This document shows, piece after piece, positions 1 through 6,545 of a DNA stretch of 6,611 nt. Made by a program: the position numbers and the translations under genes. The DNA is from Bacteroidales bacterium. GTDB taxonomy: Bacteria; Bacteroidota; Bacteroidia; Bacteroidales; JAOZQN01. The first letter of the stretch is position 1, and each line of letters starts with the position of its first letter. Where the stretch lies: assembly GCA_029938985.1 (NCBI GenBank), contig JAOZTW010000293.1, positions 1-6,611 on the forward strand, read 5' to 3'. The notes beneath the pieces are model-generated. The model did no database searches and was not told where the DNA came from. It saw nothing but the letters and a program-made list of their open reading frames with translations.

Positions 1-226
1 TAAAATTACAACTGTTTGATAATTATATTATTATGAAAGCAAAAACTTTAGTCAATTATTTGTTTTAATATGCCTAACTAATAATTCTCACAACAAAAAC
101 AAAATAATAAATAGCTCCTATACAAGTTGTTTTTTGCTCTTTTAATAATTTAATTGTCAGCAAATGGTAAACTATTTAATGATTTTTTTATTTTAAAAAT
201 GCAAATAAACAAGAGGTTGGGCTAAG
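1..226. other. Non-coding left flank, downstream of parA
   Basis: No gene is supported here. All three minus-strand frames are closed by stop codons within the first 30 bases (complements of tta at 6-8, 23-25 and 28-30), and there is no minus-strand ATG between parA and the window edge. A parB reading on from parA therefore does not begin here. On the plus strand one frame is open from the edge to a TAA at 66-68, which could be the last 21 codons of a convergent gene entering from the left, but it is too short to judge. I found no convincing hairpin terminator for parA and no sequence resembling the parS consensus. Confidence 0.6.
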
Positions 227-1006
227 TTATTTCTTTTTTCTTTTTTTATTATTAGCCACCAATTCTTTTGCCAAATTCATATAACTTATTGCACCTTTAG
301 ATTTTGCATCGTAAAGTATTACTGGTAAACCATGACTTGGCGATTCTGTAATTCTTACATTTCGTGGAATTATTGTTTTAAATACCATTTTTTGAAAATG
401 CCTTCTTACTTCTTCCACAACTTGATTCGAAAGTTTTAAACGAGAATCATACATTGTTAAAAGAAATCCTTCGATAGCTAATTCTTTATTCAGACTGCTT
501 TGAATCATTTTTACTGTATTAATAAGTTTGCCAAGTCCTTCTAGTGCAAAATATTCGCATTGAACTGGAATAATTATTGTATTAGCAGCGGTTAAGGAAT
601 TTAAAGTAAGTAAACCTAAAGAGGGCGAACAATCAATTAAAATATAATCATATTTATCTTCAAATTTTGAGATAATTCTTTTAAATATATGTTCTCTACT
701 TTGTATTTCAAGCATTTCAATCTCTGCACCCACAAGGTCTATATGAGATGGAATAATATCTAAAAAGTTTAATTGAGTAGAAATAATTGCTTCATTAGGA
801 TCAATATCATCAATGATACATTCATAAATGCTGTTTTCAATACTTTGAGGGTCAAATCCGAGACCAGATGTAGAATTTGCTTGTGGATCTGCATCAATCA
901 CAAGTATTTTTTTCTCTAAAACAGCCAGACTTGCTCCAAGATTTATAGCAGTTGTTGTTTTACCTACTCCGCCTTTTTGATTTGCTATTGCTATTATTTT
1001 TGCCAT
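227..1006 (-). CDS. parA: ParA/Soj-family chromosome partitioning ATPase
   Basis: A cytoplasmic Walker-type ATPase that, with ParB bound at parS sites, segregates newly replicated origins by ATP-dependent dimerisation and non-specific DNA binding. The 259-residue protein has a deviant Walker A motif KGGVGKTT at residues 11-18 (signature lysine K11, catalytic-loop lysine K16), a Walker A' segment VIDADPQ around 36-42, and a Walker B-like ILIDCSPS at 122-129. Arginines in the C-terminal half (R189, R215, R218) lie where Soj proteins have basic DNA-contact residues. The length and lack of an N-terminal helix-turn-helix fit the chromosomal Soj type rather than large plasmid ParA proteins. The C-terminus is a lysine/arginine tail (KKRKKK). 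The start is the ATG read from 1006; the MAKIIAIANQKGG opening matches the family. There is no Shine-Dalgarno sequence. No parB follows within 226 bases, which is unusual, so a plasmid or orphan ParA cannot be excluded. Confidence 0.95.
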   Translation of the reverse strand: MAKIIAIANQKGGVGKTTTAINLGASLAVLEKKILVIDADPQANSTSGLGFDPQSIENSIYECIIDDIDPNEAIISTQLNFLDIIPSHIDLVGAEIEMLEIQSREHIFKRIISKFEDKYDYILIDCSPSLGLLTLNSLTAANTIIIPVQCEYFALEGLGKLINTVKMIQSSLNKELAIEGFLLTMYDSRLKLSNQVVEEVRRHFQKMVFKTIIPRNVRITESPSHGLPVILYDAKSKGAISYMNLAKELVANNKKRKKK

Positions 1007-1111
1007 AATATTACTTTAAATTATTTATTTTTGTTTTGTCTTGTGTTAATTTTATTAGTTTTTAGCAAATAACATACAGAAAATAAGTTATTTAAGCTGT
1101 AATTGAACAAT

Positions 1112-1128
1112 TTTTGTACCGTACAAAA
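1112..1128. promoter_or_regulatory. 17-bp perfect inverted repeat, possible operator
   Basis: TTTTGTAC and GTACAAAA form perfect 8-base arms around one central C. It lies about 106 bp upstream of the parA start and overlaps a minus-strand TAnnTTTG box at 1124-1131. The two-fold symmetry and promoter overlap are what a dimeric repressor site looks like. It does not resemble the parS consensus (TGTTTCACGTGAAACA). In DNA this AT-rich a palindrome of this length can arise by chance, so the regulatory role is an inference. Confidence 0.4.
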
Positions 1129-1131
1129 CTA
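1124..1131 (-). promoter_or_regulatory. Possible -7 box for parA
   Basis: Read on the minus strand the bases are TAGTTTTG, an exact match to the Bacteroidota -7 consensus TAnnTTTG. Transcription would start near 1117, giving a leader of roughly 110 bases before parA. I found no matching TTG/TTTG -33 box at the usual distance (about 1149-1157), so the promoter is only half supported. Confidence 0.3.
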
Positions 1132-1194
1132 AAAAATAATATTGAATATATATCTATTTTTTAAATTTTATAAAAAAAATTAAGCATTCAATTT

Positions 1195-1223
1195 TTTGTT
1201 ACAGTCAAATTTTCTTACTTTTG
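1195..1223 (+). promoter_or_regulatory. Bacteroidota-type promoter (TTTG-N17-TACTTTTG)
   Basis: A TTTG at 1195-1198 is followed after 17 bases by TACTTTTG at 1216-1223, matching the -33/-7 consensus (TTTG and TAnnTTTG) of the primary sigma factor of this phylum. Both boxes and their spacing fit, making this the best promoter candidate in the window. The transcript would start near 1230 and run into the sensor gene at 1473, leaving a leader of about 240 bases. An independent small RNA from this promoter is possible, but I see no terminator before 1473. Confidence 0.5.
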
Positions 1224-1472
1224 AGTTGTGTAAATACAAACAATTTTCGGTTTAAATAAACAAAAATATTTTTATTAAAACTTATAAAGCACAAAAAATG
1301 AGTAGTTAATGATTTTTTAATTTATATATTAATCGGTATAATTAATGTTTTTATTAGGGTATTTTTAACTTTTTAGGCATAAAAAATAAAATAGTAATTT
1401 AAATAAATTTATAAGAATAAGTTTAAATAATTAATTTTTGAAATTAGTATAACTGAAACAACCGCAAATATA

Positions 1473-4247
1473 ATGAATTTTTTAAAAACAATAAATATAA
1501 ATACTCGATTAAGTGTTTTATTTAACACAATTTTAATATCTATTTTTTTTCTAATAGGATTATTTTTATATCAATCGGAAAAAAATAAAATACTAAAAAA
1601 CACTGAAAAATTGATGGTAAATGAAATAAAAGAGTTAAATAGTATTATAGAATCACAATCAAATAGGGAAAATAAACGTATAAATACATCGCTAAAAACA
1701 TTACATTTTATTTATCAAGAATATGGTAAAATTGAAGAAAAAAATATTGAAAGAGAAATTGAAGTTGTTAATATAAATTCATTAGAATCGCAAGATATAA
1801 AAATTAAAAAATGGGAATTAAATTCCGAAGATTTATTTAGGAACGCTTCGTTGACCCAACAAGTAAATGTAATTACGGGAGCCTATATTTCTGTTCTACA
1901 AAAAATTCCTGATGGATATATTTTTATAACTTCAAATATACCAGAAAATTTGAATGGTGCAAGAGTTTTTTATCTTCCTAATACATCAAAAATTGTTTAT
2001 ACAATTGAAAAAGGAGAAATATTTAGTGGAAATATTCAAATTTTAAATAATGTATATAAGATATCTGCACGTCCAATTTACATTGATGGCAAAATTCAGG
2101 GGATGTTGAGTGTAGCATATAATGTTGGATTTTCGCAAGAAGTAAATAGCTTTTTTAGCAGTAAAACATATTTTGAAAACGGCTATCCTTTTGTCGCTGA
2201 TATAGAAGGAAATGTAATTATTCATCCCGTATCGGAAGGTGATAAGATTTCTAATACCGCTTTTTTTAAAAAAATGAAAAAAGCTAAAACGAATGAGCAA
2301 ATTATTCATTTCAAATACTTATGGCCCGAGAACAGAAAGGGAAAACAGAAATATATGCACGTAAAATATAATCATGAACTTGAATATTATATTGCTACAA
2401 GTTATGATGAGGAAAATATGCTATTAGTGATAAATAAACTTAAAATAAATATTATTTTAGCTATTTTACTGTCAAGTATTTCTATAATAGTGGTTGTTTA
2501 TTTAATAATAAACACATTAATAGTAAGAATAAAAAAAGTAAATGAAAGAATAAAATCTATTTCTAATGGAGAATTGCCAAACCCAACAACCATAAAACTA
2601 CACGATGAAATTGGAGAACTCAACACTAACTTAAATAAATTAATTGAAAATAGGATTAAATTAAACGAATTTACTGCAAATCTGAAAATCCAAAACCTAA
2701 AATTTGATTATGTTCAAGTAAATAAAAACGATGATGTTGAGAATAATTTGGTTGAATTAAAAAACAATTTAATTTCTAATCAAGAAATTGAAAGAAAGCG
2801 AAAAGCAGAAGATAAAATTGAACAATGGAAAACAGAGGGCTTGTCTAAATTTATTAATATTTTACGTTTCCAAAATACCGAAATTGAAATTTTAGCCTAT
2901 AGTGTTATTAGTAATCTGGTTAATTATATTGGTGCTACTCAAGGAGGTTTTTTTGTTCTGGATAAAAACAAAAATGGAGATAAATACTTAGAATTAGTAG
3001 CCTGTTATGCTTACGATAAACAAAAAATAATTGAAAAAAGAATTCCTGCAGATGCAGGCTTGATAGGTCGTGTTGTTATAGAACAGAGTTTTTTACATAT
3101 AACAGAAATTCCGGATAATTATATTAAGATAACTTCATCGCTTGGAGCAAGTGAACCAGAAAGTTTAATAATTATTCCTCTTATTTTCAATAATAAAGTA
3201 CAGGGAGTTATGGAAATTGCTTCTTTCAACAAATTTGAAAAGCATCATATTCGTTTTGTGGAGGTTATAGCAGAAAGTATTACATCTACTATTTCGAGTA
3301 TCAAAAATACAAAAAGAACAGAAGATCTTCTTAAGCAATCGCAAAATCAATCTGCTTTAATGGAAAAACAAAAAGAAGAACTACTAGAAAATGTTTCTCA
3401 GTTAGAAAGGTTAAAAGAGGATAGCGAAACCAGAGAAATTGAAATGCAAAGTATTGTGAAAGCCATAGAAACCACTGCTTTAATTGTGGAACTTGACACT
3501 AAAGGAAAAATAATATCTACAAATGACAAATTTGCAAATAGCCTGAAACAGAAAAAAGAAAATATTGTTGGTAAGTACCATAAAGACTTTACCGCTATGA
3601 ATATAAATAGCCCAGAATATGCCAACTTTTGGGAGGATTTGAGAGCAGGAAAATCTAAGAAATTTGTAGAATCACTCTCGGTAGAAAACAAGCCTATTTG
3701 GTTGTCGCAAAATTTTACTCCAATACTTGGAAAAAATAAAAAGGTTTATAAAATTTTAAATATTGCAATTGATATAACTGAAAATAAATATCTTGAGCGA
3801 CAATTGCGAGCCCAAGTAAAAGAAATAAGTAGAGAGGGCAGAACAATTAGAAAAGAACAAAGGAAGATAAAAAAAGAAAGAATTCAAATGAAAGAAGCGG
3901 AAGATAAATTCGTTTCTTTTAACAAAAAAATTAACATTGGATTTATTCAAATGGAACTTTCGTCTAATGGTATTATATATAAGGTGAATAAAAAAGGATT
4001 AAAAACAATAAATATTGATGCTGATAAACTTATTGGAGAAGATTTTAAAAATATTGTTACAGAAAATAATAAAGAAGAATTTCAAAATAGTTTAGATTTA
4101 TTGCAAACAAAAGACTACTTAGAAAAGATTATTGAAATAAAAAGAGGAGATGATAAAATTATTAAATTAAAAATTATTCTACATCAAATGATTGACGAAA
4201 AGACAAGAATAAGAAAAATATTACTTTTTGCAACTCGATTAAATTGA
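1473..4247 (+). CDS. Membrane sensor: Cache-HAMP-GAF-PAS-PAS, no output domain
   Basis: A 924-residue inner-membrane signalling protein. TM1 spans about residues 15-33 and TM2 about 326-350, enclosing a roughly 290-residue periplasmic region. Its second half resembles Cache domains: DGYIFITSNI near 147-156, a strand pattern ending GKIQGMLSVAYN (206-217), then GYPFVADIEGNVIIHP (237-252) as in Cache_3/Cache_2-type sensors. Inside the cell are a HAMP-like segment (about 350-395, with DEIGEL at 378-383), a coiled-coil linker, a GAF domain (about 467-611; GLIGRVV at 529-535, IIIPLIFNNKVQGVMEIAS at 566-584), a coiled coil (612-660), PAS 1 (about 660-770, ending NIAIDITE), a charged coiled coil (773-815) and PAS 2 (about 816-922). 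The protein ends there, with no histidine kinase, MCP, GGDEF, EAL or SpoIIE domain. Downstream frames close within a few codons, so no output domain is hidden by an obvious frameshift. The start at 1473 is needed to keep TM1. The ligand is unknown. It probably signals through a separate partner protein. Confidence 0.85.
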   Translation: MNFLKTININTRLSVLFNTILISIFFLIGLFLYQSEKNKILKNTEKLMVNEIKELNSIIESQSNRENKRINTSLKTLHFIYQEYGKIEEKNIEREIEVVNINSLESQDIKIKKWELNSEDLFRNASLTQQVNVITGAYISVLQKIPDGYIFITSNIPENLNGARVFYLPNTSKIVYTIEKGEIFSGNIQILNNVYKISARPIYIDGKIQGMLSVAYNVGFSQEVNSFFSSKTYFENGYPFVADIEGNVIIHPVSEGDKISNTAFFKKMKKAKTNEQIIHFKYLWPENRKGKQKYMHVKYNHELEYYIATSYDEENMLLVINKLKINIILAILLSSISIIVVVYLIINTLIVRIKKVNERIKSISNGELPNPTTIKLHDEIGELNTNLNKLIENRIKLNEFTANLKIQNLKFDYVQVNKNDDVENNLVELKNNLISNQEIERKRKAEDKIEQWKTEGLSKFINILRFQNTEIEILAYSVISNLVNYIGATQGGFFVLDKNKNGDKYLELVACYAYDKQKIIEKRIPADAGLIGRVVIEQSFLHITEIPDNYIKITSSLGASEPESLIIIPLIFNNKVQGVMEIASFNKFEKHHIRFVEVIAESITSTISSIKNTKRTEDLLKQSQNQSALMEKQKEELLENVSQLERLKEDSETREIEMQSIVKAIETTALIVELDTKGKIISTNDKFANSLKQKKENIVGKYHKDFTAMNINSPEYANFWEDLRAGKSKKFVESLSVENKPIWLSQNFTPILGKNKKVYKILNIAIDITENKYLERQLRAQVKEISREGRTIRKEQRKIKKERIQMKEAEDKFVSFNKKINIGFIQMELSSNGIIYKVNKKGLKTINIDADKLIGEDFKNIVTENNKEEFQNSLDLLQTKDYLEKIIEIKRGDDKIIKLKIILHQMIDEKTRIRKILLFATRLN

Positions 4248-4298
4248 AATCTGGTTGAAATTCAGTTGAAATTCGGTTGAAAAACAGTTGATTATTCC
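4244..4298. repeat. 11-bp tandem repeat array, five copies
   Basis: Consecutive 11-base units start at 4244, 4255, 4266, 4277 and 4288, with consensus TTGAAATTCRG. Units 2 and 3 differ at one base, units 1 and 4 carry two or three changes, and unit 5 keeps only TTGA plus scattered matches. The first unit contains the stop codon of the sensor gene. The junction of neighbouring units makes a small dyad (TTCAGTTGAA). The period is close to one helical turn, so every copy faces the same side of the DNA. The array ends at 4298, just before a possible -33 box at 4302. It may be an activator-binding array or a simple minisatellite. Confidence 0.75.
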
Positions 4299-4301
4299 TT
4301 T

Positions 4302-4331
4302 TTTGGTTTTTAAAAAAAAATGTTAATTTTA
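4302..4331 (+). promoter_or_regulatory. Possible promoter for the three-gene set (TTTG-N18-TAATTTTA)
   Basis: TTTG at 4302-4305 and TAATTTTA at 4324-4331 are 18 bases apart. The second box differs from TAnnTTTG only at its last base. Transcription would start near 4338, giving a short leader of about 34 bases before the ATG at 4372. No hairpin terminator is visible between the sensor gene and this promoter, so read-through from the sensor gene is also possible. Confidence 0.4.
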
Positions 4332-4354
4332 GAAATATTATTATAAACACTTAT

Positions 4355-4372
4355 TAATTAAAATTTTAATTA
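4355..4372. repeat. 18-bp perfect A/T palindrome at the start codon
   Basis: TAATTAAAATTTTAATTA is a perfect 18-base palindrome whose last base is the A of the ATG at 4372. In mRNA it could not form a tight hairpin without opening its central bases. As DNA it could bind a dimeric protein. Because it is built only of A and T in an AT-rich region, chance is a strong alternative. Confidence 0.35.
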
Positions 4373-5583
4373 TGAAAAAAAAACACAATCCAGCAAAAGC
4401 AATTCAAAATATTAAACAATTTGGAGAATTTGGAGGAGTAAATCCATCTATAACAGATTCTGCTACATTTACATTTCTTGGAGCACAAACTATGTTAGAT
4501 ACATTTGAAGGAGAAGCACAAGGATGTTTTTTGTATTCAAGGCATTGGAATCCAACCAATAAATACCTTGCAGATACTCTTGCAAAAATGGAGGGAACCG
4601 AATCGGCGTGGGTAACAGCATCAGGAATGGCCGCAATAACAAATGCTATAATGCAATTGTGCAACTCTGGCGATCATATTGTGTCGAGCATAACAACCTA
4701 TGGCGGTACTTATGCTTTCTTTGTCAATTATTTAAAGAAGTTTAATATCACAGTTACTCTTGTTGATATTTCGGATTTGGAAGCCGTAGAGGCAGCTATT
4801 ACACCAAATACAAAAGTTATTTATACCGAAACCATGACTAATCCGTTGTTGCAAATATCGGATATTCCAGAGCTTTCAAAAATTGCAAAATCAAACAATA
4901 TAAAATTAGTAGTAGATAATACTTTTACTCCTATGATTGTTAGTCCAGCTGTGCTTGGTGCTGATATAGTGGTATATAGTATGACAAAATTTATTAATGG
5001 AAAAAACGATTGTGTAGCAGGTGCTATTTGTGCATCACACGAATTTATTAACGCACTCTCAAATGTAAACGATGGTACTTCAATGCTTCTCGGACCTGCA
5101 CTTGATCCACTTAGAGCTTCAAGTATTCTTAAAAGTCTTCATACTTTGCATATTAGAATGAAACAACATAGTCATAACGCCTCGTATCTTGCCGAAAAAT
5201 TTGAAAAATACCAACTAAATACTATTTATCCAGGCTTGGAAGCCAATGTGGGACACAAATTACTTTGTAACATGAAAAATCACGGCTTTGGTTATGGTGG
5301 CATGGTTGCTATTGATTTAGAGACTCCAGAGAAGGCTTCGCAATTTATGGAACTGCTACAAAATAAAGGAGTTGGATACTTGGCAGTTAGTTTAGGATAT
5401 TTTATTACTATTTTTAGTAACTCAGGTAGTAGCACATCGTCGGAAGTGCCAATTGAAACTCAACACAAAATGGGACTTTCGCCAGGTCTTGTTCGTTTTT
5501 CGGTTGGTTTAGACCACGACATCAAAGCTTCTTGGACGCTAATAAAACAAACTTTAGAAGAATTAGAAATTCCTAATTCGTAA
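4372..5583 (+). CDS. PLP-dependent cystathionine gamma-synthase / methionine gamma-lyase family enzyme
   Basis: A cytoplasmic Cys/Met-metabolism enzyme of PLP fold type I, 403 residues, the usual length. Family residues are in place: YSR at 55-57 (cofactor phosphate contact from the neighbouring subunit), SGM at 84-86, Y110 stacking on the PLP ring, VDNTF at 181-185 with D182 facing the pyridine nitrogen, the Schiff-base lysine K206 in YSMTKFING (202-210), S340 in AVSLG, and R375 in LVRFSVGL for the substrate carboxylate. It could catalyse gamma-replacement (cystathionine or homocysteine synthesis) or gamma-elimination releasing a thiol and 2-oxobutyrate; sequence alone does not decide. By my alignment the position of the MGL cysteine (C116 in Pseudomonas putida MGL) is glycine here (G112), which argues against a dedicated methionine gamma-lyase. 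The GHxD stretch common after the PLP lysine reads GKND (210-213). The start lacks a Shine-Dalgarno sequence. The mscS-like gene follows after 20 bases, suggesting an operon. Confidence 0.9.
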   Translation: MKKKHNPAKAIQNIKQFGEFGGVNPSITDSATFTFLGAQTMLDTFEGEAQGCFLYSRHWNPTNKYLADTLAKMEGTESAWVTASGMAAITNAIMQLCNSGDHIVSSITTYGGTYAFFVNYLKKFNITVTLVDISDLEAVEAAITPNTKVIYTETMTNPLLQISDIPELSKIAKSNNIKLVVDNTFTPMIVSPAVLGADIVVYSMTKFINGKNDCVAGAICASHEFINALSNVNDGTSMLLGPALDPLRASSILKSLHTLHIRMKQHSHNASYLAEKFEKYQLNTIYPGLEANVGHKLLCNMKNHGFGYGGMVAIDLETPEKASQFMELLQNKGVGYLAVSLGYFITIFSNSGSSTSSEVPIETQHKMGLSPGLVRFSVGLDHDIKASWTLIKQTLEELEIPNS

Positions 5584-5603
5584 TTTGTAAATATATTATT
5601 ATC

Positions 5604-6332
5604 ATGAATTTAGATTTTTCAAACTTTTCGGATATTGCTATATATAAATTTTTATTTTTTAGCTTTATATTCTTTATTTTTTTTAGAATAATTAATTTCT
5701 TGTCGCCCTTTATTATAAAAAAAAATAAACGTAAAATAGCAATAAAAATATTAATTGTTGTTGAAATAATTAGCTGGTTTGTGTTTACACTGTGGGCAAT
5801 ACAGTTTATGATGCACAAAAATCAGCTATTTGCAATGGGAATTTCAATTTTGTTTATTTTTAGTCTTTGTTGGGCGGTATGGTATTATTTAAGAGATATT
5901 GTGGCTGGTATTTATTTTTCGCTTAGCGGAAATTTGCCCGAAAATAAAAATATTATTTTTGATAATATTAGGGGGAAGATAACAAAAAAAAGTTTGAAAA
6001 ATCTTGAAATAAAAACTAATAACAATGAGAGGATTTTTATACCTTATTCAAAACTATTAAATGGTATTTTTTCTATTTCGGAACATAAAAATGAGAATTT
6101 GAATTATAATAATACATTCTCAATAGAAATAAAAAAACAGGATTCGATAGTTGCTACTACAAACAAAATTAAAATAGCAATACTACAATTGCCTTGGGTT
6201 TCAATGAAATCAGAACCAAAAATATTTCCTATTGCAGAATATGATAATAAAATAAAATTAGACATCACAGTGTCTTCAATCGAAGATGATCATATTTTTA
6301 AGATAAAAAAATATTTAGAAAAAAAATTTTAG
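5604..6332 (+). CDS. Small MscS-family mechanosensitive ion channel
   Basis: A 242-residue inner-membrane protein with the layout of an MscS channel, which opens under membrane tension and releases solutes during osmotic downshock. Three hydrophobic helices can be seen at about 12-37, 46-70 and 74-95. They are followed by a pore-lining-like segment, RDIVAGIYFSLSGN (97-110), then a small beta domain (about 112-157) in which IRGKI (122-126) matches the 'xxGxV' strand and ERIFIPYSKLLNG (142-154) matches the 'IPNSxLL' hallmark. Residues 165-242 form the usual alpha/beta C-terminal region. It is somewhat shorter than E. coli MscS (286 residues). The pore helix is less rich in alanine and glycine than MscS, and the arginine-containing RPF motif after the pore is replaced by GNLP, so conductance or gating may differ. 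It starts 20 bases after the PLP enzyme and ends 3 bases before the next gene. Confidence 0.8.
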   Translation: MNLDFSNFSDIAIYKFLFFSFIFFIFFRIINFLSPFIIKKNKRKIAIKILIVVEIISWFVFTLWAIQFMMHKNQLFAMGISILFIFSLCWAVWYYLRDIVAGIYFSLSGNLPENKNIIFDNIRGKITKKSLKNLEIKTNNNERIFIPYSKLLNGIFSISEHKNENLNYNNTFSIEIKKQDSIVATTNKIKIAILQLPWVSMKSEPKIFPIAEYDNKIKLDITVSSIEDDHIFKIKKYLEKKF

Positions 6333-6335
6333 ATT

Positions 6336-6524
6336 ATGAAAAATACTAAATCAATTTCTATTCTTAAACATATTTTGAGAGTAGTAATTTCGTGTGTTGT
6401 TGCATTAATTGCAATTTCTTTATACGATTTTACAAGTTTTTACAGATTAATTCTTTTTTTAGGTATATATATTGTTGTGAGTATGTTTTTGGAGTTTATT
6501 TTTAATAAATTTATTGAGAAATAG
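6336..6524 (+). CDS. Small two-helix membrane protein, function unknown
   Basis: I do not recognise this 62-residue protein. It has a short lysine-rich N-terminus, a hydrophobic segment at about 13-30, a loop containing YDFTSFYR, a second hydrophobic segment at about 37-56, and a charged end (NKFIEK). By charge, both ends are likely cytoplasmic. The ATG lies only three bases after the stop codon of the MscS-like gene, so translational coupling is likely and supports it as a real gene despite its size. An accessory subunit or modulator of the channel is possible, but nothing beyond position supports that. Confidence 0.6.
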   Translation: MKNTKSISILKHILRVVISCVVALIAISLYDFTSFYRLILFLGIYIVVSMFLEFIFNKFIEK

Positions 6525-6545
6525 AAAACTTTTGGCGTTTTTCAC

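Larger units (their letters stand above)
1007..1472. other. Divergent intergenic region between parA and the sensor gene
   Basis: This 466-base, extremely AT-rich spacer separates two divergently transcribed genes and should hold both promoters. Features I can point to are a 17-bp inverted repeat at 1112-1128, a TAnnTTTG match on the minus strand at 1124-1131, a two-box promoter on the plus strand at 1195-1223, and an A/T-only hairpin possibility at 1157-1177. ATGs on either strand open only frames of fewer than about ten codons, so I call no small gene. I recognise no riboswitch or structured RNA. Confidence 0.7.

Noticed and set aside
3..68. Plus-strand frame open from the left edge to a TAA at 66-68, possible tail of a convergent gene.
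   Set aside because: Only 21 codons are visible and they show no recognisable motif; an open stretch this short is uninformative.
1157..1177. A/T-only hairpin TTTTTTA/TAAAAAA as a possible terminator.
   Set aside because: No G-C pairs, so the stem would be unstable; it sits between divergent promoters where no terminator is expected.
176..1318. Direct repeat TTAATGATTTTTT at 176-188 and 1306-1318, flanking parA like an insertion duplication.
   Set aside because: Thirteen-base matches of A/T-rich sequence are expected by chance in DNA of this composition, and nothing else marks parA as inserted.
1345..1368. Seven-codon frame (ATG to TAA) in the leader of the sensor gene, possible leader peptide.
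   Set aside because: Too short, no biased residue run and no attenuator hairpin after it.
2043..2309. Minus-strand open frames inside the sensor gene (also 3165-3350, 3398-3691 and 3756-3950).
   Set aside because: They are antisense shadows of a continuous domain-bearing protein and carry no motif of their own.
4404..4664. Minus-strand open frame inside the PLP enzyme gene.
   Set aside because: It lies opposite the conserved N-terminal part of the enzyme and has no family features.
5573..5818. Minus-strand open frame opposite the start of the MscS-like gene.
   Set aside because: Hydrophobic character only mirrors the A/T-rich transmembrane codons of the sense gene.
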